64,000 nt of DNA, taken from the NCBI GenBank assembly GCA_037974665.1, contig CM075765.1, positions 11,577,501-11,641,500 on the forward strand, given 5' to 3'. This document shows, piece after piece, positions 34,409 to 47,568 of the stretch. Numbering within the stretch: the first letter of the stretch is position 1; every line of letters begins with the position of its first letter. Source of the stretch: Ehretia macrophylla (lineage: Eukaryota; Streptophyta; Magnoliopsida; Boraginales; Ehretiaceae). A model generated the notes under the pieces. That model worked only from the letters and a program-made list of their open reading frames with translations, searched no databases and was not told the DNA's origin. A program made the position numbers and the translations under genes.

Positions 34409-35378
34409 TTACAATACTTCGTTCCTCCTACTCCAGTTCTAAATATTTCTCTTCTCTACTTTATTTTTTGTCATCTTTCAAATCTTGCAATTGTTTTGCA
34501 AGAAGACAATGGACATTTCATGTGGTGCTTTGTTTCTCCCTTTACTTGATCATTCATTTTCCAACATTCTACCTTGTGGCCTCTCCATAGATATAAAGGT
34601 TTCTGTTTGACAATTATCCTCCTCAATATTTATTGAATTTGGAATTGATGAAAACGATGTACTTGGACTGACATATTTACTTTAAAAAAAAAAAAATTAT
34701 ATTGACTTTCTGATATCCATTTTGATTAATGTATCAATCCATTCAAACAATGCTAAAACTCAAATGATATCTTGTGGCATGATTGGTATAATAATTTGAT
34801 ATTATGAATCATAACAAGTAATTGAACAAGTTATTAACATTTATCAAATAAAGCATACAAGTCTATAGTATTAGAAATTATTGATATCTTATCTTGTTTA
34901 GTTTTGCCACTTTGTTGTCTAGACTTAATTTGGTCATAACATACACAAGAATTATTTGTAGTAGGCGTGAAAAAACTTATACACTCTGCACCAAAATGTC
35001 TTATGCCTTTGTTCACTGTCATGCACTGCTTCCAAACCAAAGTTTAGCCATGCTGAGACAAGTAGATGAACTTGTTCTATTGAGAAATACTTTTTTCATG
35101 AAGTTCTTTTTTTTTTTGGTCTGCTTGTATAAAAAATGAAGATGGTGTAAGCTCAATTACAAGTTCACTAATCTGAACAAGTAAGTGTAATGACAAATCA
35201 AAATTAATATTAGACATCCCCTTCAATAGATTTGCGTAAAATGTACCGTCTTGAGATTTCAAATACAAATAAAAAATAAAATATCAAAAATTCAAATTAA
35301 ATAAAAATAAATAAATGAAAGGTACTAATAGAATTTGTGGCTTAATTATAATCAACAAGTTATAATAAATATACTATG
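34409..35378. other. intergenic, nothing recognised
   Basis: AT-rich sequence between the hAT element and the copia element. Short frames show no family resemblance. Confidence 0.35.
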
Positions 35379-36304
35379 ATATCTGTTGGGAAAGAGCACA
35401 AAAACAGTGAAATAAAAGACTTTTTCTATTTATGTTAGCCTATGAATAATTGAGAAGGCAACCTAGTAAATTCTAACTCATACAACAATCCAAGTAAAAG
35501 TGCAACAAGATTATCCCAAGAAACACACCACACACACAAAAACGAACACCAAGATTTACGTGAAAAACCCTCTAATGTGAAGGGAAAACCCACGGGTTCA
35601 AAAGACCTACCACAAAACTTCCATTATACTCAAAACAATTATTACACATGTTTGAAAATCAAGAACAACAAGCCTTGATACTACCCACAACAAATAACCC
35701 TCACAAATAAGTGGAATTAAAACAAGAGATAAGAGAGATATTACCAAAACAGAACATAAAATTTAAGAGCTCGTCAGACTGGTCTCTAGGCCTCAAAAAT
35801 GCGATCTAACCATAGGATTTGAAGAATCAGATGTCAGGAACAGCCACTAAAAATTTCAGCTCAATTCGAGAAGAAACCACCGTCCAATTTCACCTGGAAC
35901 AAAGTCGTGTAGTGTAGTGACGAACTAGCAAACACTCTTTTCTTTTCTCTATAATTATCTCTATTTTTCTTGCACTCCCCTCTTTCTAAGACAACCTATA
36001 AGGGCCCGTTTGGTTCACAATTTAGTTTTTTATTCCTGAGAATGACATTCTTGGAAATGACATTCCCAGAAATGCAAGAAAAGCTGTTTGGTACACCAAA
36101 AATATTCCTAGGAATATTTTCTCAAATTCCTGAGAATATTATATTATCGTGTTTGGTTTGCACTTAACATTCCTGAAAAATTTGAACAATTTTCTAAAAA
36201 TACCCATAACTGAAAAAAAAAACTCAAATATCACATTCAAGGAATGTTTTTTTTTTCTTTGTGTCCGCTCAATCAACTTATTATGTTGTTACAAATGGTT
36301 ATCA

Positions 36305-36339
<35 letters not shown>

Positions 36340-36799
36340 TAACAATAAATTAAACAAAAGAAGTGGAAGTACACCATATTAACATATCGAAGAGATAAAA
36401 AGAATTGGCCTTTAACAAATTACTCATCATACAATAAAAAGCCTAGTACCAATTTGAACAAGTCAATTTTGCACTAATAATATAAAAATATATATAAACT
36501 TAGTAATCTCTTATTAATTCAAATAAAGTGAAAAAGACCATAATTCAAAAAGACAAGAATACAGTGGATTAAATATAAACTTAAATATCATGCTGCCATA
36601 AGTGCGATATACTTCGTATATTTGCCAATACGCAAGTAATATATGTCCAATGTATTTATACGAGTAGAATAAATGACATAATCTACAACATTAAAAATTG
36701 TTTCACAACAATTAATAGAAGTAGCTTAAATAACCAAGTAACAAGTATAGGCCATCATCTACAAAATTTGATAGACGAAGTCCTTCCTCAAATGTGGCT

Positions 36800-37760
36800 C
36801 CACAGTGAAAAATAGTTAGTGAGATTGTTGTCTTTCATCATGATAACACCTGCCCTGATCTTCTCAACATCAGTCAGCCCTTCAACTAATTTCAAGTCAT
36901 CGTACACCTTCATCCTCCTTTCAGCTAGTTTTTTTTCATGCTTAAAACAAGAAGCAAGCTCATATATTTTTTATTTGGTTTGCTCATAGAAGTTTCCCAA
37001 ATTTTCTATTGTAGCTTTCATATGCTCCATTACATCGTTCGTATCTCTTCTTATTTTTCTTTGCACTACTTTGCCCAATATCTCATTGTCTTTGAGTTTT
37101 TGGTAGATGAGTCTCTGCAATTGTTTCATCCTCTAAATCAATGCATGCACCTTCTAGTAGTGTGTCCATGGGTTACACTCTTTCTTGCTCAACCTCATTA
37201 GCCTCTTTGTCCATGGCTGCAACTGCATCTGATGGATCTTTAGCATTTTTGTCATTTGCTTTATCTTTGCCAAACACTTGGCTCAATTCAACCAGTGGGC
37301 TTGTTATAAAGACCAGCAGCATTAAGATATGACTACATAAAAATAACAAGAATGCATTAGTGAATGTAATCGCTTAGCATTTAAAATTTGGTAGTTGAAT
37401 AATTAATTTACCTTTACCCATTCTTTAAAGATGTCTTTATCTACAACAATCATATTTTCTTTATCATCCATCCAAAGTCATTCCTCATTGGTCCCAACAT
37501 CTCCATAATTGCAAAGTATTGTTTCTTTAGTTGTTTCACCCTAGACTCAACATGTGGTTGAGTCTTCAATTCACAACCAGGTATCTTCTCATACAACATT
37601 TCTCTAATTGCTTAGTATACCCAGATCTAAAAGTACCAATGTCACTGTTCCAATGGTTATTGCTAGCTAAATCCAACAAATTTTGAGCACTGACATTTTG
37701 TAGCTTTGCCTTTTGTTTGTGTAACCACCATTATCCTTTATACAGTTATGAAACATAGGG
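36800..37760 (-). pseudogene. Myb/SANT-like (PF12776-type) partner gene of the Harbinger element, broken
   Basis: On the minus strand around 37430-37690 the pieces NHWNSDIGTFRSGYTKQLEK, KIPGCELKTQPHVESRVKQL, KKQYFAIMEMLGP and IVVDKDIFKEWVK match plant Myb/SANT-like proteins, the accessory gene of PIF/Pong-type elements. Further 3' pieces (VFGKDKANDKNAKDPSDAV near 37240) fit the acidic tail of that family. Frame changes and stops break it. It lies just downstream of the transposase on the same strand, the expected order for a two-gene element. Confidence 0.75.
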
Positions 37761-37938
37761 AAAACAAGTGGACATTGATTCAATTCTCAAATATAAGCTA
37801 AGAAATTAGACAATTAATGTAGGAAAAAAAACAACTAAACAAGAAAAGTAAACATCCAATATCTTGTGAAATGTAATAAATTAGTTAGTAGAATATAATA
37901 TATTGTGCAACATAGTAAGATACAATACAATAAAAACG

Positions 37939-39132
37939 TTAATTATTCTTTCCTCTCCATTGATTAAACATATCTTTTGCAAGTTGGTCCCGCCACTGAC
38001 TCCAAGCATCACTTGATTCTACATGTGTAATTAATCCAGCTTCAGAAGTAGGATTATTATCGTCCTCAACGTCAAGCTGTTCTTGGGGGTCAACAGCCAT
38101 TTCTCTTCAAATATGGTTGTGTAGTAGGCAACATGCTATTATTATCCTACACTGTGTTTTTATAGGATAAAATGACTTCCCTCTTAGAATTACCCAACGA
38201 CCTTTGAGCAATCCAAATGATCTTTTTATCACATTCCTAGCTGATGAGTATTTCATATTCAAATACTCTCGGGGTGTGGCTGGTTGTGGTCCATTTCCTC
38301 ATTCACTTAGATGGCATCTTTCTCCTCTGTAAGGCATAAGAAATCTTTCACAGTTCATGTATCCAGCATCACATAAATAATAACAACCTATCATAAATAT
38401 GTAAATTTTAATTAGTATACAATATAAGTTAATTCAATTGATTAATTAATCCAAGGTACAATATGTACCTCGTAGAACTTTTAAACCATTTCTACGAGAA
38501 ATTACAACTCATAAAACCTTAGAATTAGTAGCTGAACCTTCCCATCCGGTCAAAACAAATGTAAATTGTAAGTCTGGAGCACAAACACCTAAGACATTAG
38601 TTACTATCTCACTCTTTCTGGTTCTGTATCTAGGCTTATTGTCCTCAAGCACATTTACCTTGACATATGTACCATCTAGAGCTCCTAAGCAATTCTAAAA
38701 ACATAGGAAAACTAATCATTTAGTCAACTAAAAAAAAGAAAGAAAGAATATAATTAGCTTTTAGTATCATGAACAGCTACCTTAAACCACTTCCATCTTT
38801 CATCTGTGCTATTTTGAGGAATTGACTCTAGTTTTTTGAGCAATTCTTTATGACATCTTAAGACAGAATGTAAGACATTATTAAACTGTCTATTATTGTC
38901 TAACCAGACCTCATAAATTATTTTTTCATTACTCTATTCTTCACATCATGTGCCAATATATGCAAAAATATAGACACATCTCTTCGACACGCATGTTCCT
39001 ACTTGGCTGTAACCCACCAACCTTTTGTACCATCTCACACAAACAATGGAAAGTACGTTTGTCCATTCTACAATTTTCAATACATGCTAAATCCGATAAA
39101 AACTCAATCCTATTAAACTTAAGATCCCTCAC
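37939..39132 (-). pseudogene. PIF/Harbinger transposase (HARBI1-like DDE nuclease), broken
   Basis: The N-terminal open piece (38941-39132) reads CRMDKRTFHCLCEMVQKVGG and RNMRVEEMCLYFCIYWHMM, the typical start of HARBI1-type nucleases. Downstream in other frames are NCLGALDGTYVKVNV (first catalytic Asp in LDGTYV), NKPRYRTRKSEIVTNVLGVC, LQFTFVLTGWEGSATNSKVL (second Asp region), CYYLCDAGYMNCERF, RGERCHLSE and PREYFNMKYSSARNVI (third acidic region). The end is DAWSQWRDQLAKDMFNQW. Two introns appear to interrupt the coding sequence, with splice sites still visible near 38780/38695 and 38470/38390. Several in-frame stops, including one soon after the first open piece, show loss of function. Confidence 0.88.
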
Positions 39133-39660
39133 TAAATGCTATCACATAAATCATATGTTATTTTTCGCTTTTAAGGTCATTCAGTTAACGTTATAGTACA
39201 AACCATAATAATCATCAAAGTGAAATCATTCAACATCTCCAAAAACATAACCAACATAGCCATAATCGTATTCTTCTCTACTTGCATTATATTGTCCATT
39301 CTGTAAATAAACATAAGAAAATTACATAAATTTAAGCCAAATGCATATTCCAATTATAAAAACTACTAATGTGTAAACTCATTTTAAGAATAGATTTAAA
39401 CCTACCTATTTTAATAATAAAGCTACTAGTGTATAATCTCATGTGAAAGTGAAGTGAACAACATAATTGAGTTTTAACAAAAAGAAAAAAAAGAAAAACA
39501 TAATCGATTCATGAACCAAGATTAAAAGTTTCATGAAAGTAGTATTCCTAGAATTTAACAAGACACGCGAGTTGCACCTGAGAGGCAGCAAACAATAAGA
39601 TAAGGAGTAAACCAAAGAATAACCTAATTCCCTACTTGATTCTTGAATATCCATAATCCT

Positions 39661-40506
39661 TTTGAGGACCCGAGCATTCATTACATGTGCATTTATTTAC
39701 TTTAACAATTATTTGAAAATAATATGTGCATTTACTTGTTTAAACTATTATTTGACATAATATGTGCATTTACATGACTTATTTAGTGTTTTTAAGCTAA
39801 ATTTGCATTTTAAATTCATTTAAATTGCATTAGTTGACTTTTTATTTTCTTTGACCAAACTAGGACAAAGTGGGTATCGTGGATTATAAGCAAAAATACA
39901 AGGTTAACTTAGTCATTTGGCCATTTGAAGACTTGGTCTTGCTTTGACTTCCATTTAACTTCCACTTAAGCCATTTATCACCAAAATAAAAAGCAAAAAC
40001 ACCCAAAAACTCTCCCATTTCAGTCGTGACCAAGAGGATGGGAGGAATAGTGTTTTTCAAGGGTTTTTAACAAAATTGAAGAAGAATGAGGAAGATCAAA
40101 GCCCTAGCACTTCAATTGGATCTCCTTATTGCTTGTTCTAGGTATCTACTACTTGTTTCTTGCATTTTTATCCACAAAGGTGAGGGGTTTTTCTAAATCT
40201 ATATTTTAAAGTTGAAGCATGGTTTTCATACTTGTATATATATGCTATATTATGAATCTACATTTTGTAGTAGTTGAATATATGGGTTATATAATGAATT
40301 ATTTAGCTAAATATGAGTTTAACCTTTGATGTAAAGCTTGTATATGTAGTTTATATACTTATAAAGGTGTTCATAACATGTTTTAATGGTTTGGAAGCAA
40401 TTGGATGAGTTTTTAAAAAATGCATGATTGCTGAAAATTTTAATAAAAACTTGAATAGTACTTTTCTTGTGATTTTTATGCTTAAATTGCTCCATAAATA
40501 TTTGTA

Positions 40507-40553
<47 letters not shown>

Positions 40554-41844
40554 TCATAACTTAATTTCATAGCTTAGGAGCACAGTTTGTGGAGTTTTGG
40601 TATATTTTAGTGAATTTTTCAGAAATTCCAGCAATGGTGCAAAGTGCGTATTTTTCTTATGAAACTTATTTTAAGATTGGTTTGACAATTTTTTTGCACC
40701 TATATGGTATTATAGTTAGTATATATGTATATGGGTTGAGTGTTGATCATATGCTTGAGTGTTAAATGTGGTTTTAATGCTTGATTGCTTATTTATATGC
40801 TTGAGTGTTAAATGTGGTTTAAGTGGTTGATTGTCGTGATTGCATGAATGTGTGAATGCGAGCGTAAGGTTGTAATCTTTTAGCGCGGGATGGTAGCGTC
40901 GTGTTACTCCGGGCGACCGATGTCGTCGGTGTATTGGCATGATTACTATCGTATTAAAGTGATTGGTAGCGTCGTGTCACTCCAGGCGGCCCGAGATTGT
41001 GAGTGTATTGGAATGACTACCACGGTCTTCATTGCAAATGTTTAAATGTAATTGGTAGCGTCGTGTCACTTTGGGCGGCCTGAGGTCATTAGTGTATTGA
41101 CATGACTACCACAGACTTGTACACGAGTGTGTAAACAGTACCAAGCTTTGATCTTACTTTATTTACTTTACATTTCTCGCACCATATACGTGTTGCTTAC
41201 TCCTTATTTCCAAGTACTTACTTATCTTATATTACTTAAGTTGTTTATACTTGTTGCATATTATTCTGTCATGATATGTTTTCAAAAGGAGTTTTTAAAG
41301 TTAAAATGTTTTCTAAAACCTCCCGTGCATTGCCCCCTTCCCCCCTCCCTCCCCTCCCCTCCCCTCACTGAGTTCATGGAAACTCACCCCATTTCATAAC
41401 AACATTTCAAGTAGAGGCGAGTTGGAGCCTCGAGGAGTTTGGAAGTAATAGCTTTGCTTATATTGCTTTGGATGATGTATATTACTAATTGAGGAGTTTA
41501 CATGGATTATGTTGTAATGTCTATTCTTGGTGCTCGTATGATGTATATATTGATGTATTAGAGAATGATTATCGAGATGTATTATTTGGGGTTAAATATT
41601 GGCAGGAAGGTTTGTTGCCATGAATTTTTGAATGTATTTGAGATGTTTCAATGGTTAGATGTATTGTTTCATGGATATTAGTGTTCGGGCTAATGCAGCG
41701 TGCCTTAGCGGACTTAGGAGGAGTGATCTTCTTAAGCCTGTGACATCACGATCCCAGGTTGTTTGGTGTTCTTGTAAGATTAGATGTTGATTTTTTTCTG
41801 TATGGTATTAGAGACTGTGTTAGCAAAAAAGTGGGGTCATGACA
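39661..41844 (+). mobile_element. solo LTR, gypsy-like, 2.18 kb, nested in the Harbinger element (fossil)
   Basis: An exact 5 bp duplication, ATCCT, flanks it (39656-39660 and 41845-41849). It starts TTTGAGGACCCGAGC and ends GGGGTCATGACA. It resembles, in the same sense, the block at 5093-7462: TTTGACCAAACTAGGACAAG-like sequence near the start, CCTCACTGAGTT...CTCACCCCATTT about 480 bp from the end, and CTTAGCGGACTTAGGAGGAG close to the end. Short diverged repeats (GTAGCGTCGTGT) occur at 40890, 40970 and 41056. Non-coding. Confidence 0.92.
40886..41115 (+). repeat. three diverged tandem copies inside the solo LTR
   Basis: Copies near 40890, 40968 and 41052 share GGTAGCGTCGTGT-ACTCC, GGGCGGCC-GA and GTGTATTGGCATGACTACC with about 80 bp spacing. 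They make this part more GC-rich than the rest. Confidence 0.75.
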
Positions 41845-44800
41845 ATCCTATGATTCTTGAATATTCCTAAGAAAAACATATTAAACACTCAATAGATTTC
41901 TACGATTATAATTGTGAAAAGAACTCATATGATTCATGTCTACAGTTAAACACTCAATACATATTAAACACTGGATTACGGTTCTTGATACATAGATGTC
42001 TATGTATTATAATAAACATATATATATATATATATATATAAGCACCAAGACAATAAAATATGATGCACCACTACATATATATTATAATACTTTATTTGCT
42101 ACTCAACTTGCTAGTTGATCAGACACACACACATGAGCACTGTTTTTATATAACTCTCACAAATAATACTTGCTTATTTGCCCACCGCTCTAACGCATAC
42201 AACAACACCCATGTTGCTCTATTCATACAAAATTTTCACATTGTAATGAAAGAGATGAAAATGAATGATAAGAATACATACCTTACTGGGAACTGTGAAA
42301 AGTTTGAGATATGTGGGGTGAGAAGACAACGATGTTGGTTGAATGCCCTAAGTCAACCAACGTTGTATTGAGAAGAAAAATATTTCAGGGAAAATAGGAG
42401 AAAGATGATTTTAGCTAGGGGTGTTTTTGCTAGGGTTATTTTTGTCTTTTTAAGCTCTCTAAAATATTCCCACAACCTAGGAATATCATATTCCCACCCC
42501 CATACATAAGAATAAAAATTGGCCAAATTATGAGAATAATGGATTCCCAGGAATGTGATATTCCCGTGAATATTTTTTTATTCTGCAAACCAAACATGAG
42601 AATATCACATTCCTGAATTCACATTCTCCGGAATCCTAAGTTAATTCGTGAACCAAATGTCCTCTAAGATGTATTTATATCCATCTCTAGGTTTCTCCAA
42701 ATATGGGTCATAAAGGGCCCATAAACTAATTATTTAATTTTTAGAACATGATGGCTTTCTTAAACAAATAGTTAAAAGAACTATTTAGTCATCCACTAAT
42801 GAGGGACCAACCCAACAAATCTCCTTCTCCCGAATTATGCAAAGGGATTCACAACACTTGCCACTCGACAACAAACTTCAAGCTTCCCTCTAGGAAGTAT
42901 TTTAGTCATCATGTCAGCACCATTGTCATCAGTGTGAACTTTTACAAGTTTTAACAATTTCTTCTCAAGCACATCTTGTATCCAATGATACCTCACATCA
43001 AAGTGTTTTGACTTGTAATGAAAAGTTGAATTCTTACTTAAGTGAATAGCACTCTGACTATCACAATGCAACTGATAACTAGGTTGTTTAAATCCAAGCT
43101 CTAGCAAGAATTTTTTCATCCACAACATCTCCTTGCACGCTTCAGTAGCTATAATAAACTGTGCTTCAGTTGTAATAAGAGTCACTCATTTCTACAACTT
43201 TGACTGCTATGACACAGCTCCCCCTGCAAAGTTGATCAAATAGCCTGATGTAGACTTCCTTAAGTCATCATCTCTGACCCAATATGCATCTGTGAAACCC
43301 ATCAACTCTGGCTTTCCACTTCCAAAACAAAGGCATAACTTGGAAGTACCTCGCAGTATCGCATAATCCATTTAACTGCATTCCAGTGCTCTTTACCTGG
43401 ATCTTGTCTCGTACAAACCATGGCATACATCAAACTTCCCACGACAAAAGCATATGGAGCATTTTTCATCTTATCCTTCTCTCTCTCTGAAGGACATTGT
43501 GCTGAACTTAGCTTAAAATGGTTAGCTAAGGGAGAACTAACCGCTTTCGCATCTTCGATGTTGAATCTTTCAAGAACTTTCTCCACATACTTCTCTTGAG
43601 ATAACCACAACTTCTTTTACTTCCTACCACATGTAATTCTTATTCCAAGGATTTGCTTTGTTGGCCCCAAATCTTTCATAGAAAAAGATTTGTTCATAGC
43701 ATTCTTTAACTTGAAAATCTTGGACTTATCCCTACCAACAATTAGCATATCATCAACATATTACAAAAGAATAATAAAATCATCACCTGAAAATCTCTTC
43801 ACGAAAACACAATGGTTTGAAAAAGTTTTCTCATAGCCATGCTCCCTTATAAAGGATTCAAACTTCATGTACCATTGTCTCGGTGCCTGCTTCAAGCCAT
43901 ATAAACTTTTCTTCAATTTACAAACCAGGTTCTCATTTCCCTTGACCTGGAAGCCTTCAGGCTGCTCCACGTAAATTTCTTATAACAAGTCACCATGCAA
44001 GAAAGCTGTCTTTACATCTATCTGCTCAATCTCAAGATCTAAAGTAGTTGTCATACTCAAGACTACTCTAATGGATGACATCTTCAAAATTGGAGAAAAT
44101 ATTTCCTCAAAATCAATTCTCTTTTTCTAACCAAAGCCTTTCACAACGAGTCTCGCTTTGTATTTAGGGCGTGAAGTATGGCGTGAAGTATGCTCTTGTG
44201 TTTTCACCTTGAAAACCTACTTGTTCTTCAAGGCTTTCTTCTTTTTTGGCAATTTCACCAACTCATAAGTGGCATTCTCTTGCAAGGACTTCATCTCATC
44301 CTGCATAGCTTCCAACCACTCTACCCTATGCTCACTTTTAATAGCCTCCTGATAACATTCAGGCTCTCATTCATCAGTCAACAAGACATACTCAGTAGAA
44401 GGTTGACGTTATCTCATTCCTCTTCTCAAAGGAACATTCTCTGGGACATCTTTAGTATTATCTGAAAAGGCATTTATATCACCCATAGAAGTATCTCTAT
44501 CACTCGTATCACCATGATCAACATCTGAATCATCTCTAGAACCATCATCAACTGATGGAAGAAACAAATCAAGATCACCCAAGTCATTGTCCTGCAACTT
44601 AGGCTTCTCAATGACTTTGCCAATGTCTTAAATGGTCTGATCCTCGAAGAAAACAGCATCTCGACTTCTAACAATTTTCTTTGTAGCAGGATCATATAAC
44701 ATGTACCCAAAGTCATCAAAACCATGTCCCATAAAGACACACTCTTTAGTCTTAGCATCAAGCTTTGCCCTCTCATCTTTGGGAATATGAACAAACGCTC

Positions 44801-46799
44801 TACATCCAAACACCTTTAGATGGTCATATGACACATCTTTGTCGTTCTAAATTCTCTGTGGCACATCTAGTACAAAGAAACACAAGGTATAACATTAAGA
44901 ATGTGAACAACAGTACTCAAAGCCTCACCCCAAAAAGTCTTCAACAATTTCGTATGAGATAGCATGCATTTGACTCGCTTAACAAGAGTCCTATTCATTC
45001 TTTCTGCAGGCCATTAAGCTGAGGGGTCTTTGAATTTGAAGGAGATGTTTGATGTCGAATACCCTGACTTCTACAATATTCATCAAATGAACCCCTATAT
45101 TCACCTTCGTTATCTGAGCGAATACATTTGATCTTTTTTCTTGTCTCTCTCTCAACACTTGCCAGAAAATTGTTTAAACACATCTAAAACTTGATCTTTA
45201 AATTTTAGATTGTAAGCCCAAATTTTCCTGGAGTGATCATCAATAAAAGTGACAAAATAACGTGCACCACCAAGAGATTTAGTACTAAAAGGACCACATA
45301 CATCCGAATGCACCAAATCTAAAACATTCGACTTTCTAGAAGGTGCAGAACTTTTAAATAATACTTGATTTTGTTTACTTGCCAAGCAATCTGCACAACC
45401 ATTCAAAGTTGTACCTTTTATCCAAGGGAGAATACTCTTCTTGACTAAACAATCGAGACTCTGTTGACTCATGTGATCGAGCCTCTTATGCCACAACCTG
45501 ATTGCATCTTCTTTGACAACTGCATTCACCAAGTTGTTGCAATTCTTAGCCTGCATCAAATAAAGTGTAGAGCACTTCTTTTGCCGAGCTAGAACCATAG
45601 ATCATTTTGTGAGCTTCCATTGACCACTTGCAAATGTGTTAGTAAACCCTTCATCATCCCATTAGACATCAAGCTAAGCCGAACATCAGGCACATGTCTC
45701 ACTTCCCGAAGGATCAAACAGTTGCCATTGTTGGTTTCCAAGAAGATATCACCAATACCAATAATTCTTGACGAACCATCATTACCTATCTTTACAATAC
45801 CAAAATCGCCAGGTGTATAAGATGAGAAAAAATCCTTCCTTGAAGTACAATGGAATGAAGCTCCATTATCAATCACCCAACTCATTTCCTGCAATATACA
45901 ATTGACAAAACACTCGTTAGAAATAAAGAGAAAATCTTTAGCAGTAGCAACAGTTGTATCATCTTTTTCTTTGTTGCCATCATTAGTCCCCTTTCCCTTT
46001 TATTCTTTCCTCAATTTCCACAAATGTCTCTTAATATGTCCCTTTTTACCCCATTGGAAACACTCAAGATCTTTTTCCATATTAAGACTTATTTCTAGAC
46101 TTGTCATGGTTATACGAACCCTTACTTTTGTTTCTCCCCCTATTTTTTTTAACATGAGCCTCAGAATGAAATGATGAGGACTCTGTAGTCTTTCTTCTCA
46201 ACTCTTCATTCAATGCCCCAGATTTCGCTGAGGCAAAGGAAAGAACTCCATCAGGGGCTGAATTGATCAATGAGACGCTGAACGTCTCTCAACTACTTGG
46301 TAAAGAACCAAGTAAAACTAAGGCCTGCAACTCATCATCCAAAGTGATCTTCATGGATGCCAACTAATTCATAATACCTTGTAACTCATTCACGTGATCA
46401 GCCATAGGAATAACATCTCTATATTTTAAACCCATTAATTTTTTATACAAATATAACTTATTTCCACTAGCCTTTTTCGCATACAAATCCTCTAATGTTT
46501 TCTAAAGTGTGTGTGCATTAATTTCATCACTAACGTGATTATAAAAATTATTATCAACCCACTATTGTATGTACCCACATACTTGTCTATTAAAAGCCTT
46601 CCATTCATCATCCATTTTATCAACAGGTTTAGTTTCAGTAAGAACTGGTAACTGATAATCTTTGCAGTAAAGAAGATTCCTAATTTTTTCCTTCCATACT
46701 TGATAGTTGCTACCATTCACATTAATCATTCTTCTAGTATTAACCTCCACTGCTACACACAAGCTAAATCACCAAACAAACAAAGCTCTCGATACCACT

Positions 46800-47563
46800 T
46801 GTTGGGAAATAGCATAAACGCAACGGAATAAAAGACTCTTTCTACTTGTGTTAGCCTATGAATAATTGAGAAGACAACCTAGAAATTTTCAACTCACACA
46901 ACAATCCAAGTAAAAGTATGAAAAGATTATCCCAAGCAATACACCACAAAAAAATGGACACCAAGATTTACGTGGAAAACCCTCCAATGTGAAGGAAAAA
47001 ACTGCGGATCAAAAGACCCACTACAAAGCTTCTACTATACCCAAAACGAGGATTACACAGGTCTGAAAATCAAGAACAACAAGCCTTGATACTACCCACA
47101 ACAAATAACCCTCTCAAATAAGTGGAATTAAAACAAAAGATAAGAGAGATATCACCAAAACAGAACATAAACTTTATGAGCTCGTCAGACAGGTCTCTAG
47201 GCCTGAAAAATGTGATCGGATCGTAGGATTTGAAGAACCAGATGTCAAGAATAGACCCTCAAAATTTTAGTTCAATTAGAGAAGAAACCACCGTCCAATT
47301 TCACTTGAAACAAAGTTGCGCAATGTAGTGACGAATCAACAAACACTATTTTTTTTCTCTGTAATTCTCTCTATTTTTCTTGCACTCCCCTCTTTCTAAG
47401 ACAACCTCTAAGATGTATTTATAGCCATCTCTAGATTTCTCCAAATATATGTCATAAAAAGGCCCATAAACCAATTATTTAATTTTTAGAACATATTGGG
47501 CTTTTTTAAACAAATAGTTAAAAGAACTATTTAGTCCTCCACTACTGAGGGACCAACCCAAAA
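46800..47563 (-). repeat. 5' LTR of the copia element
   Basis: 764 bp, opening (plus strand) TGTTGGGAAATAGCATAAAC and closing GGGACCAACCCAAAA. It is uninterrupted and gives the empty-site sequence (ACAACCTCTAAGATGTATTT) for the Harbinger insertion in the other LTR. Confidence 0.92.
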
Positions 47564-47568
47564 ATATC

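Larger units (their letters stand above)
36002..42664 (-). mobile_element. PIF/Harbinger DNA transposon, decayed, inserted in the copia 3' LTR
   Basis: Terminal inverted repeats are GGGCCCGTTTGGTTCACAAT (left) and, inverted, GAGGACATTTGGTTCACGAA (right). Pairing continues through the GGAATGTGATATTCCC-type motifs. TAA flanks both sides (35999-36001 and 42665-42667), as expected for PIF/Harbinger. The undisturbed 5' LTR of the host copia shows the pre-insertion site with a single TAA. Inside are a dead transposase (37939-39132, minus), a dead Myb/SANT-like partner gene (about 36800-37760, minus) and a solo LTR (39661-41844). The original size without the LTR would be about 4.5 kb. Confidence 0.93.
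35384..47563 (-). mobile_element. Ty1/copia LTR retrotransposon, Tnt1/Tork-like, broken, with nested Harbinger (fossil)
   Basis: The element lies on the minus strand. The 5' LTR is 46800-47563; the 3' LTR is 35384-36001 plus 42668-42817, split by a Harbinger element. An exact 5 bp duplication, ATATC, flanks it (35379-35383 and 47564-47568). A primer-site motif TGGTATCGAGAGC sits just inside the 5' LTR, and a purine tract (GGGAGAAGGAGA) just inside the 3' LTR. The internal part, about 46770 down to 42835, carries gag, protease, integrase, reverse transcriptase and RNase H in copia order. The pre-integrase and integrase text (for example LVHSDVCGPFSTKSLGGARY) resembles tobacco Tnt1. The coding region is broken at many places. 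The LTRs differ at roughly one site in eight by eye, so insertion was probably several million years ago. Confidence 0.93.
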
